Shown here piece after piece: positions 7,279 through 14,086 of a stretch of 14,523 nt of DNA. A program made the position numbers and the translations under genes. The DNA is taken from contig SKOX01000441.1 in NCBI GenBank assembly GCA_007119835.1, forward strand, positions 1 to 14,523, given 5' to 3'. Positions within the stretch are counted from its first letter, which is position 1; every line of letters begins with the position of its first letter. The DNA is from Paracoccaceae bacterium. Lineage in GTDB: Bacteria > Pseudomonadota > Alphaproteobacteria > Rhodobacterales > Rhodobacteraceae. The notes below the pieces were generated by a model. That model did no database searches, was not told the DNA's origin, and worked only from the letters and a program-made list of their open reading frames with translations.

Positions 7279-7785
7279 CTAGTCTGCGCGCGGGGCGCTC
7301 TCGCCCCAATGCACGGCGACCATAGGTCCCGGGCATGACACCTCTTCGTCACAGCGATGACAGTTTTGCGACAATGCGGCCTCGGCACGTCTGGCGGAAC
7401 AGGCCGCGGCGTCGAGGGCGAAGCCGACCCTGCAGATCGTCCAGATCGGGTTGGGAAGGCCCCCGCTGCAGAGCCGCCGCCGCAGTCTCGAGACGAACAG
7501 GTTCAGCGTTTCCGGCCGCCGCGGCGGGCGATCGCCCCAGAGCGCCTCGCGCACGTCCCGCGGCGCGATCACCGTCGGGTAGGCCGTCATCAAGACGACG
7601 AGAAGCCGGAATTCGGTCGGCCCCAGATGAACGGGCAGCCCCGCGCGATAGGCCCGGACCTTCGCGACATCCACCGCGATCTCGCCAACACGCAACACTT
7701 CGGTATCCGGACAGACCGGCTCCGAACGAGCCTGACGCGGTCCGACACATCCCGAAATGATGGCCTCGTCACTGTCCACCGGCAT
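7279..7785 (-). CDS. Receiver-less PhoB-like winged-helix DNA-binding protein
   Basis: A protein of 168 residues made essentially of one OmpR/PhoB-type effector domain (about 30-127). LGPTEFRLLVVLM (54-66) matches PhoB closely. The recognition helix is PETLNLFVSRLRRRL (91-105), and the wing strand is TICRVGFAL (116-124). There is no receiver domain before it, only about 28 unstructured residues, and no membrane helix, so it is not ToxR-like. It ends 22 bases before pstS on the same strand. Two-unit Pho-box DNA lies upstream of it, and a four-unit Pho box lies inside its last 28 codons. It is probably a regulator of, or regulated with, the pst operon. The ATG at 7785 has GGGAG only two bases upstream; the GTG at 7779 is eight bases from the same GGGAG and may be the real start. 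Phosphate control by this protein is inferred. Confidence 0.85.
   Translation of the reverse strand: MPVDSDEAIISGCVGPRQARSEPVCPDTEVLRVGEIAVDVAKVRAYRAGLPVHLGPTEFRLLVVLMTAYPTVIAPRDVREALWGDRPPRRPETLNLFVSRLRRRLCSGGLPNPIWTICRVGFALDAAACSARRAEAALSQNCHRCDEEVSCPGPMVAVHWGESAPRAD
7319..7374 (-). promoter_or_regulatory. Pho-box promoter of pstS (four 11-base repeats and -10)
   Basis: On the minus strand four 7-base units are spaced by exactly four bases: TTGTCGC (7374-7368), CTGTCAT (7363-7357), GTGACGA (7352-7346) and GTGTCAT (7341-7335). The second is a perfect PhoB half-site and the fourth differs at one base; the first and third are weaker. Ten bases after the last unit is TATGGT (7324-7319), a 4/6 -10 hexamer. 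That is the spacing known for PhoB-activated promoters, in which the Pho box replaces the -35. Transcription would start near 7312, about 55 bases before the pstS ATG. The array is embedded in the coding end of the winged-helix gene. Confidence 0.8.
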
Positions 7786-7814
7786 GCTCCCGAAAGCTCA
7801 TCGGCACTGCGACG

Positions 7815-7848
7815 AGAATACGAGCTTGCTGTGACGCTGACGTGACGA
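7815..7848 (-). promoter_or_regulatory. Two-unit Pho-box promoter of the winged-helix gene
   Basis: Units TCGTCAC (7848-7842) and GCGTCAC (7837-7831) are separated by four bases, keeping the 11-base period. Both share GTCAC with the CTGTCAC form of the Pho half-site. TATTCT (7820-7815), a 4/6 -10, lies exactly ten bases downstream, as at the pstS promoter. The start would be near 7808, giving a leader of about 23 bases to the ATG at 7785. Conservation of the units is weaker than at pstS, but the identical geometry supports the call. Confidence 0.55.
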
Positions 7849-8198
7849 TCGCCGAGGTGAGCATCCTGTTCGGCCTTCGCGGCAAGCGAGGCCGGCTACT
7901 CGCCGGGCGGCATGGCCATCGGGCTGTTCAGCCAGACGCTCTCGAACATCAGCCAGGCTGTCGCTGGCCGGGAGTCCGCGGAGCCGACGCGGGTCGGCTT
8001 GTCGGAGGGCATCATCATCAGCGTGTACCCGTAAACCCTCAGGCATCGTAGGGCCGCAACCATGCCAAGGTGTTGGAACGCCTTCGACATCCGGCGCGCG
8101 TGCCGCGCAGAGCACGCCTCGCGTTCGCAGTGGTCCAGGCCGTCGACGAGGCGGCGTCCGCTCTGGCGCGCGGCGGAAGAAGCGGCTACTGCGCTTCG
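7849..8198. other. 350-base gap between the winged-helix gene promoter and the MFS gene
   Basis: It contains one coding-like short frame (7912-8034, listed separately). Elsewhere no ribosome-bound frame, tRNA or clear repeat was found. The part at 8035-8198 is open in the MFS frame from a TTG at 8070. That extension is arginine-rich, lacks a ribosome site and would put a polar segment before the first membrane helix, so it is treated as untranslated. No confident promoter for the MFS gene was recognised. Confidence 0.45.
7912..8034 (+). CDS. Small hypothetical protein of 40 residues, or the 3' remnant of a lost gene
   Basis: Not recognised. The frame begins with ATG at 7912 and ends with TAA at 8032-8034. 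It reads MAIGLFSQTLSNISQ, later AEPTRVGLSEGIIISVYP. Almost every codon ends in G or C, and composition is protein-like, unlike the other frames here. The same frame stays open and coding-like upstream to a TGA at 7859-7861 without another start. That fits either a small gene or the tail of a longer gene broken by deletion or frameshift. The only possible ribosome site before the ATG is a weak GGGCGG. It is on the plus strand, ahead of the MFS gene. Confidence 0.35.
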   Translation: MAIGLFSQTLSNISQAVAGRESAEPTRVGLSEGIIISVYP

Positions 8199-9422
8199 AT
8201 GCTTGGGTTTCTCCTCGGGAACGCCCGGTGGCTCGCCGCCGGCGTCCTCCTGACGTTCGCCTCGTCCTTCGGGCAGACCTGGTTCATCTCGCTGTTTGCC
8301 GGCGAGATCAAGGCCGCGCACGGCCTCTCCGACGGGGCATGGGGGAGCCTCTACACGCTCGTCACCCTCTGCGCCGCCGGGCTGTTGCTGACCGCCGGCT
8401 CGTCGGCCGACACAGTCCGGCTGTCGCGTCTTGCGCCGGGCATCGCGATCCTCTTCGCGCTCGCGGCCCTCGGCATGGCGTTCAGCCAGTCGATCTGGCT
8501 CCTCGGGCTCGCGCTCTTCCTGCTGCGCTTCTGCGGGCAGGGCATGTTCAGCCACATCGCGATGACGGCCATGGGCCGGTGGTTCCGGGCGCGGCGGGGT
8601 CAGGCGGTGTCGATCACCAACCTCGGACATCCCGCAGGCGAAATGCTCCTCCCGGTCGGCACCGTGCTCATCATCGGGGCGATCGGCTGGCAGGAGACCT
8701 GGGCACTCGTCGCACTGATCCTCGCGCTGGCCGTGGCGCCGAGCCTCCTGCTGCTCCTTTCCTCGGCACGGCTGCCCCAGGGCGGGATCTCGGGCGGTGG
8801 AGCGTCGGGCCTCGAGGGCCGGCACTGGGCGCGCGGCGAGGTTCTCCGCCACTGGCTGTTTCCAGCCTTGCTGCCGATCATCCTGACGCCCGGCTTCGTC
8901 GGCACCGTGGTGTTCTTTCATCAGGTCCACGTCGCGGAGGTGAAGGGGTGGACCCTGGCGCAGATGGCGCCGGGCTACACGGTTTTCGCGTCGCTCTCGG
9001 TGGCCTCGGCGCTTGCCACCGGCTGGGCCTCCGACCGGTGGGGGCCGCACCGCATCCTGCCGGCGCTGCTGCTGCCGACGGCGGCGGGGCTGGCGGTGAT
9101 CGGACCCGCGGGAGCCGTCTGGGGTTGGTTTGCGGCGCTGGGCCTGATCGGCCTGACCCAGGGGATGTCGAGCGCGCTCTGGGGGGCGCTGCTTCCGGCG
9201 ATCTACGGGACCAGAAACCTCGGCGCTGTTCGCTCGATGGTGACGACGGTGATGGTGGTCTCGACCGCGATCGGGCCGGGGATCACCGGGATCCTTATCG
9301 ACCAAGGAATAGTGTTCCCGCGGCAGACCCTCGCGCTCGCGGCATGGTGCGTCCTCCTGAGCGGGATCGCCCTCGCGATCGAGCGGCGGCTCACGGCGGA
9401 GGTCGGCCTGGACGGCAAGTGA
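8199..9422 (+). CDS. Major facilitator superfamily transporter
   Basis: An inner-membrane protein of 407 residues with hydrophobic segments spaced as in 12-helix MFS carriers. The first helix follows the start (WLAAGVLLTFASSFGQTWFI). The loop between helices 2 and 3 has a degenerate MFS motif (GSSADTVRLSR). A basic loop after helix 4 (GRWFRARRGQAVSITNLGHPAGE) and a central loop rich in Gly and polar residues (about 190-220) separate the two halves. GWASDRWGPHR, in the second half, is the repeated motif A. The substrate cannot be told; members with SSFGQTFFI-like starts are widespread in alphaproteobacteria and mostly uncharacterised. The ATG at 8199 begins the first helix cleanly but has no strong ribosome site; GGAAGA is 18 bases away. 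It stands alone and converges on tRNA-Cys. Confidence 0.9.
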   Translation: MLGFLLGNARWLAAGVLLTFASSFGQTWFISLFAGEIKAAHGLSDGAWGSLYTLVTLCAAGLLLTAGSSADTVRLSRLAPGIAILFALAALGMAFSQSIWLLGLALFLLRFCGQGMFSHIAMTAMGRWFRARRGQAVSITNLGHPAGEMLLPVGTVLIIGAIGWQETWALVALILALAVAPSLLLLLSSARLPQGGISGGGASGLEGRHWARGEVLRHWLFPALLPIILTPGFVGTVVFFHQVHVAEVKGWTLAQMAPGYTVFASLSVASALATGWASDRWGPHRILPALLLPTAAGLAVIGPAGAVWGWFAALGLIGLTQGMSSALWGALLPAIYGTRNLGAVRSMVTTVMVVSTAIGPGITGILIDQGIVFPRQTLALAAWCVLLSGIALAIERRLTAEVGLDGK

Positions 9423-9445
9423 GCGGGAGGCGGCGCGCCTGATGC

Positions 9446-9461
9446 GCGGATGGAAATCCGC
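9446..9461. terminator. Small hairpin between the convergent MFS gene and tRNA-Cys
   Basis: A perfect six-base inverted repeat, GCGGAT and ATCCGC, with a four-base loop. It lies 24 bases after the MFS stop and just beyond the tRNA 3' end. It could terminate or process transcripts from both sides. There is no T-tract on either strand, so its activity as an intrinsic terminator is uncertain. Confidence 0.3.
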
Positions 9462-9468
9462 CAAGTGC

Positions 9469-9542
9469 TGGAGGCGACGACCGGAATCGAACCGGTGTAC
9501 ACGGATTTGCAATCCGCTGCGTAACCACTCCGCCACGTCGCC
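9469..9542 (-). tRNA. tRNA-Cys (anticodon GCA)
   Basis: A 74-base cloverleaf on the minus strand. The acceptor stem GGCGACG (9542-9536) pairs with CGTCGCC (9479-9473), followed by discriminator T-less end TCCA (9472-9469), so the CCA is encoded. The anticodon stem and loop read GCGGATTGCAAATCCGT, with GCA at 9510-9508. The T-arm is CCGGTTCGATTCCGG. This matches bacterial tRNA-Cys throughout. It stands alone between two convergent or co-oriented protein genes. Confidence 0.97.
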
Positions 9543-9553
9543 CGATCCGTGCG

Positions 9554-9582
9554 TTCCTAAGTTTCGAGCCTGCGGCCGTCAA
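9554..9582 (-). promoter_or_regulatory. Probable sigma-70-type promoter of tRNA-Cys
   Basis: TTGACG (9582-9577, 5/6 to the -35 consensus) is followed after 17 bases by TAGGAA (9559-9554), a weak -10. Transcription would begin about five bases before the mature tRNA end. The -35 is convincing and the position is right for a stable-RNA gene; the -10 is poor. Confidence 0.45.
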
Positions 9583-9588
9583 GGCGTT

Positions 9589-9627
9589 ATCACGCGCGCC
9601 GCCGATGCGGCGACGCAGGCGCGCGAT
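9589..9627. terminator. GC-rich inverted repeat behind the hybrid kinase gene
   Basis: GCGCGCC (9594-9600) and GGCGCGC (9618-9624) form a seven-base stem, extended by ATC/GAT with a two-base bulge. A smaller GCCG-ATG-CGGC hairpin is nested in the loop. It starts 38 bases after the kinase stop, at the end of the three-gene operon. There is no T-tract, so it may be a 3'-end stabiliser or a Rho-assisted terminator. It also sits just upstream of the tRNA-Cys -35. Confidence 0.4.
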
Positions 9628-9665
9628 GACGCGGGCGTCGATCCCGCCGCGCGGGCGTGCCGGTC

Positions 9666-11918
9666 TCACCCGCGCCCGCTGGCGTTCTTCACCCACTGCA
9701 GGACGGCGCGCAGCCTGTGCAGCTCGATCGGCTTGTGCAGCAGCGTGACGCCCGCCGCCTGCGCCCGCGGGGCGAGGTCGATCGAACGGTCCGCCGAGAC
9801 GAGCACCGCCGGCATCGGCCCGTGCGCCGCCCGGAGCGCGGCGATCGCGTCGAGCCCGTTCGCGCCGTTGTCGAGGACATAGTCCGCGATCACGACGTCC
9901 GGCGCCACGCCGACATCGGCGATCAGCGCCTCGGCATCGCGCAGGTCGCACGCCTCGAGCGGGCTCGTGCCCCAGTCCTCGAGCACCGAAATCATGCCGG
10001 CGAGCACGTCCGCGTCGTTCTCGATCACCATCACGATCATGTCGTCGAGCGGCGGCGCCTGCCAGCCATGCGCCGGCCCGACGGGCTCCGCCGCGGCGAC
10101 CGGCGGCCGGATCAGCGGCACGCTGACCCCGAAGCGCGTTCCCCGACCCGGCAGCGAATGCAGCTCGAGCGGATGGTCGAGCAGCGCGCAGGCCCGCTCG
10201 ACGATCGCGAGGCCGAGGCCCATGCCCTGCGGCGCGTCGCCGTTCGTGTCGAGCCGCACGAACTCCCGGAAGATGTCGCGGCAGCGATCCGGCGGGATGC
10301 CGGGGCCCGTGTCCCACACCTCGAGTCGCGCCCGCTCGCCGTGCCGACGGACGCCGACGAGGACGCGGCCTTCGCGGGTGTAGCGCAGGGCGTTGACCAC
10401 GAGGTTCTGCAGGATGCGCCGCAGATAGGCGGGATCGCTCTCGGTCCAGAGGTCGGTCGGCAGCACGCGCAGCTCGAGGCCGCGCTCGCGCGCCAGCGGC
10501 TGGTACTCCTGGTCGATCGAGCGCAGCAGCGGGCTGAGGGGCATGGCGCTAACGTCCGCCCGCGCCGAGCCGATGTCGAGGTTGGAGATGTCGAGGAGCG
10601 CGCCCAGGATCGTCTCGACGCTCTCGAAGGCCGAGCGCACCCGCCCGGCGATCGCCCGCTGGTCGGCGTCGAGGGCGGTGTGCGACAGCGACGACAGGAA
10701 CAGCTTGGCGGCGTTGAGCGGCTGCAGCAGGTCGTGGCTCGCGCCAGCCACGAAGCGCGACTTCGACGCGTTCGCCCGCTCGGCCTCGTCGCGCGCCTGC
10801 TCGAGCTCGGCCGTCCGGGCCTGCACCCGCTGCTCGAGCGTTTCGCGCACGCGGTTGAGCGCGGCGACCGCCTCGCGCTCGGCCGTCATGTCGGTGAACG
10901 AGATCACGAAGCCCTGGTCCGGCATCTCGCGCGCCAGCACGTCGAGATAGGCGCCGTCCGCGCGCCTGAGCTCTAGCGCCAGCGGCTCGCGCCCGCCCTC
11001 GGCCGCGGCCCAGCGGCTGAGCCGCTCGAGCGCCATCTCCGGCAGGAAGCGCGCGCTGGCCCTGAGATAGCCGATGATCGCGCCGAACTCCGTTCCCGTC
11101 TGCATCAGCGTGACCGGAAGGGTGACCAGCTGATGCAGCCGCTCGTTCAGCCCGGCGAGCCGGTGCTGGTCGTCGAAGATCGCGACCCCCTGGGCGATGT
11201 GGTCGAGCGTCGCCCGCACCAGCCGCGCCTGGTCGTCGAGCATCCGGTCGCGCTCCTCGTGCTCGCGCCGGATCATGTCGGTGACGTCGACCTGCACCAC
11301 CGCCGTGCCGCCCGACGGCGTGCGATGCTCGCTCACCTGCACCCAGCGCTGGCCGCTCAGCTGCACGAGGAAGTCGACATGCGCCCGCCGGTGGCTCGCC
11401 AGCCGCTCCTGGGCCCACCGCTCGCGCGTCATGCCTTCCGGGGGCAACAGATGGGGGCTCTGCGAGACGAGCCGGACATAATCGGCGAACTTCAGCCCCG
11501 GCCCGAGCTTCGCCTTCGCGTCGGGCATGTGCGAGGAGAACCGGCTGTTCGACAGGATCAGCATGTCGTCCGGCCCGAAGAGCGCGAAGCCTTCCTTCAC
11601 GACCTCCAGCGCGTCGGTGAGGTCGGTGCGCGCCTTCTCCGCCTCCTGCCGCGCCACCGTGAGCTGGGCGTTCGCGACCGACAGCATCCGCAGCGCGCTG
11701 TCGAGGTCCTGGGTCCGCGCCCGCACCTGCTCCTCGAGCGCGGAGGCGAGCTGGTAATGCGAGTAGCTCGGGCCGCTGTCGGCGATGTCCCGCTCGACCC
11801 GGGCCATGAGCACGCCGACGATCTTGCGCAGCTTCGCGTTCTCGCGCGCCAGGTCGTCGTCGGGATCGAGCAGGAGCGGCAGCACGGGACGCGGCCGCTC
11901 AGGCCGCCGCCGGCGCAC
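9666..11918 (-). CDS. PAS-containing hybrid histidine kinase, NahK-like
   Basis: A protein of 750 residues without membrane helices, so cytoplasmic. In order: an N-terminal coiled coil (about 55-105), PAS 1 (about 103-215), PAS 2 of the PAS_7 type (about 230-345, IAQGVAIFDDQHRL), a coiled linker, and a HisKA domain with ASHDLLQPLNAAKLF. His395 in that motif is the phosphorylation site. The ATPase has N-box Asn509, DTGPGIP (536-542) and GMGLGLAI (565-572). A C-terminal receiver has acidic residues near 633-635, phospho-acceptor Asp679 and Lys729. SHDLLQPLNAAKLF is the H-box style of the NahK family. The gene overlaps the FIST gene by 20 bases and begins with GTG at 11918; a GTG at 11885 is an alternative. 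Neither has a clear ribosome site, suggesting translational coupling. It probably takes its signal from the FIST protein. Confidence 0.93.
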   Translation of the reverse strand: MRRRRPERPRPVLPLLLDPDDDLARENAKLRKIVGVLMARVERDIADSGPSYSHYQLASALEEQVRARTQDLDSALRMLSVANAQLTVARQEAEKARTDLTDALEVVKEGFALFGPDDMLILSNSRFSSHMPDAKAKLGPGLKFADYVRLVSQSPHLLPPEGMTRERWAQERLASHRRAHVDFLVQLSGQRWVQVSEHRTPSGGTAVVQVDVTDMIRREHEERDRMLDDQARLVRATLDHIAQGVAIFDDQHRLAGLNERLHQLVTLPVTLMQTGTEFGAIIGYLRASARFLPEMALERLSRWAAAEGGREPLALELRRADGAYLDVLAREMPDQGFVISFTDMTAEREAVAALNRVRETLEQRVQARTAELEQARDEAERANASKSRFVAGASHDLLQPLNAAKLFLSSLSHTALDADQRAIAGRVRSAFESVETILGALLDISNLDIGSARADVSAMPLSPLLRSIDQEYQPLARERGLELRVLPTDLWTESDPAYLRRILQNLVVNALRYTREGRVLVGVRRHGERARLEVWDTGPGIPPDRCRDIFREFVRLDTNGDAPQGMGLGLAIVERACALLDHPLELHSLPGRGTRFGVSVPLIRPPVAAAEPVGPAHGWQAPPLDDMIVMVIENDADVLAGMISVLEDWGTSPLEACDLRDAEALIADVGVAPDVVIADYVLDNGANGLDAIAALRAAHGPMPAVLVSADRSIDLAPRAQAAGVTLLHKPIELHRLRAVLQWVKNASGRG

Positions 11919-13113
11919 CGGACGCCGGCTGGCCCGCGGACGAAGCCTCGGACGGGGCGAAGATCGCGACGCCGGTGAAGGTCTGGTTGACGTGGAGCAT
12001 GTTCATCTGTTCGCCGTAGCCGCTGAAGCCGGTCACCCGGTGCCTGCTGAGGATGGCGGAGGCCGACTGCATCGCCTGCCGCTGCTCCAGCTCCAGCCGC
12101 CGCAGGATGCAGTCGCAGGCGATGATCGCGTCCGGTGGCCCGCCCGGCGCGAGCGCGGCGAGCGACTCCTCGAGATGGCTCAGGATGTCCCGCCCCTCCG
12201 CGAGCGTGAGCACCAGCCCCTCGTCGATGGCCGCGAGGAAGCGCAGGTCGCCGTTCGGCTCCACCCGCTGGATCGAGCAGACATGGTGCCGGTCGCCCAC
12301 CCGGACCGCCACCGGATGCGCCGCGAAGGTGAAGGCCGACAGCTGGTCGGGATCGCGCCCCAGCGCCCGCGCGTAGGCGCGCGCGGCCGGCTCGGCGTTC
12401 AGCTCCCGCACGATCCGCCGCTCGGGGTCGGCGTCGGTCACGACCATCCGCTGGCCGGTCGGCACCAGATGGTCGAAGCGGAAGACCTTGACGCGGCAGG
12501 CCGTCCGGATGAAGGCGACGACCGCCGCGTTCTGCCGGAAGGCGCCGTCGGCCAGCACGAAGGTCCGCTCGAAGCTGAGCCCATCGCCCGCCGAGCCGCC
12601 GAGGAGCGGCGTCGTCCCGAGCGCCGGCGCCAGCGCGGCGACGATCCGGTCCTCCTTCATCGACAGCCCGTCCACGAGCATGAAGGCGAACTCGTTGACC
12701 CAGCTCGGCGCCCGGCTGGCGAGCGCGCCGCGCATGCGCAGAACCTCCGCGACCGGCGCGCCGTCGAAGCGCCCCACGTCGTCGATGACCAGCACCGACG
12801 CCCGGAAGTGGCTGAGCGGCAGCCCGACCGCCGCCACCGCGCCGTCGAGATAGCCGCTGACCCCGATCTCGCCCGCGGTCGTGCAGCCGATCACCGTGTC
12901 GCCCGGGAAGTGTCGCTTCACAGCCGCGCCCGCCGCCGCGAGGTCGTGGCCGCGGCCGACGAAGAGCATCACCAGCGCGAACGGCCCCGGGCCGAGCGCG
13001 GCCGCGATCTCGGCCACCGCGCCGGCGGTGTCGCGCTCAACGCTTTCGGCGCGGCGGACGATCGTCTCGGCCGCCACGGGCTGCGGTCCCACCCTCGCCT
13101 CCACCCATGCCAT
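11899..13113 (-). CDS. FIST-domain sensor protein, NosP-like
   Basis: A soluble protein of 404 residues. FIST_N spans about 40-235, with GCTTAGEIG (76-84) and LLGGSAGDG (170-178). FIST_C spans about 240-385, with IACDCILRR (331-339) and GFSGYGEQMNMLHVNQTFTG (362-381). The last motif is the hallmark of this family. In other proteobacteria NosP proteins of this type bind haem, sense nitric oxide and control the neighbouring NahK-type kinase. Several histidines in the C-terminal half could ligate haem, but I cannot assign the ligand. The gene starts ten bases after the response-regulator stop and overlaps the kinase by 20 bases. The ATG at 13113 lacks a ribosome site; the GTG at codon 8 has GGAGG five bases upstream and may be the true start. 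The FIST family is certain; haem and NO sensing are inferred from family and context. Confidence 0.92.
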   Translation of the reverse strand: MAWVEARVGPQPVAAETIVRRAESVERDTAGAVAEIAAALGPGPFALVMLFVGRGHDLAAAGAAVKRHFPGDTVIGCTTAGEIGVSGYLDGAVAAVGLPLSHFRASVLVIDDVGRFDGAPVAEVLRMRGALASRAPSWVNEFAFMLVDGLSMKEDRIVAALAPALGTTPLLGGSAGDGLSFERTFVLADGAFRQNAAVVAFIRTACRVKVFRFDHLVPTGQRMVVTDADPERRIVRELNAEPAARAYARALGRDPDQLSAFTFAAHPVAVRVGDRHHVCSIQRVEPNGDLRFLAAIDEGLVLTLAEGRDILSHLEESLAALAPGGPPDAIIACDCILRRLELEQRQAMQSASAILSRHRVTGFSGYGEQMNMLHVNQTFTGVAIFAPSEASSAGQPASGAPAAA

Positions 13114-13123
13114 GGCGTGCAGA

Positions 13124-13837
13124 CTAGTCGGCCTCGTGGCCCCCGCGCAAGATGCCGGCGAAGCTCGCCTTGCCCGCGATCAGCACCGCCTGCGTCCGGC
13201 TGCGCGCGCCGAGCTTGCGCAGGATCGCGGTGATGTGCGCCTTCACCGTCGTCTCGGCGATCGACAGCTCGTAGGCGATCTGCTTGTTGAGCTTGCCCTC
13301 GCAGACGAGCTCGAGGATCTTCGCCTGCTGCGGCGTGAGCTCCGCGAGCCGCGCCGCCGGGTCGGTGCCGCCGGCGTCGCTCGCCGCGGCCTTGCTCGGG
13401 GCGACGTAGCCCTCGGGCGTGAAGGTCCCGCCGGCCCAGATCTCCGAAAAGGCCCGCACGAAGACCTCCCGCGCGCTGTCCTTGGGGATGAAGCCCGCGG
13501 CGCCTGCGCCCATCACCGAGGTGATGATCCGGCTGTCGTGCATCGACGAGACGACGATCACCGGGATCCCCGGCGCCGCCGCCTTCAGCCGCAGCAGCCC
13601 GTCGAGCCCCGCGACGTCGGGCAGGTTGAGGTCGAGGAGGATCGCCTCCGGCGCCTCGCCCGCCTTCAGCGCCTCGAGGCCTTCGGACAGGCGGCTCGCC
13701 GTGGCCACCCGCCCGACCCTGAGCGCGCCCGTCAGCGTCATCGCCAGCGCCTCGCAGAACAGCGGGTGGTCGTCGATCACCATGACTGCGCTGACCGTCT
13801 GTGTCTCACCGCCGAGCGAAATGACCTCGGATCGCAT
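13124..13837 (-). CDS. LuxR/NarL-type response regulator
   Basis: A response regulator of 237 residues. The receiver domain (about 17-135) has the acidic pair Asp22-Asp23, phospho-acceptor Asp69 in LLDLNLP, Ser97 and Lys119 in FIPKD, all intact. A linker rich in Ala and Gly leads to a LuxR HTH domain (about 164-225), with LTPQQAKILELVCEGKLNKQIA and ETTVKAHITAILRKL as helices 2-3. The ATG at 13837 has a good GAGGA ribosome site eight bases upstream. It is first in the operon with the FIST sensor and hybrid kinase, so it is probably an output of that relay. LuxR-type regulators also occur near nosP/nahK in Pseudomonas. DNA targets cannot be told. Confidence 0.94.
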   Translation of the reverse strand: MRSEVISLGGETQTVSAVMVIDDHPLFCEALAMTLTGALRVGRVATASRLSEGLEALKAGEAPEAILLDLNLPDVAGLDGLLRLKAAAPGIPVIVVSSMHDSRIITSVMGAGAAGFIPKDSAREVFVRAFSEIWAGGTFTPEGYVAPSKAAASDAGGTDPAARLAELTPQQAKILELVCEGKLNKQIAYELSIAETTVKAHITAILRKLGARSRTQAVLIAGKASFAGILRGGHEAD

Positions 13838-14086
13838 GCCAGCATCCTCTTCAACAATACTTTACCCTACCACCGCTTGCCGGGCCGCGCACCTCCGACG
13901 AAAGGCCGGATGCCCTGGGGCGGAGGAGGGGTGCGGGCAAGGCCCTCGCGACGCCACGGGCCGCGCTCACGCTTCCGCCGGCCCCGGTTGCCACCGGCGG
14001 GCGGCAGGATAAGATCGGTCGGCACAGCACGGCGATCCGGCGCAGACCGCCGCTCCCCCTCCCGATCGCGAGAAGGCGCCCTTTCG

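Noticed and set aside
7335..7365. Cys/His cluster (NCHRC and a later Cys) in the tail of the winged-helix protein as a metal-binding site
   Set aside because: These codons coincide with the TGTCAT repeats of the Pho box, so the residues are explained by the operator.
8070..8198. N-terminal extension of the MFS protein from the TTG at 8070
   Set aside because: The added residues are Arg-rich with no ribosome site, while the ATG at 8199 starts directly at the first membrane helix.
7896..9536. A 546-codon minus-strand frame opposite the MFS gene
   Set aside because: Its start runs through tRNA-Cys and its product is compositionally a shadow; the MFS reading explains the sequence.
9469..9542. 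tRNA-Cys as an integration site for a mobile element
   Set aside because: No integrase, no repeated copy of the tRNA 3' end and no change in composition were seen within the window.
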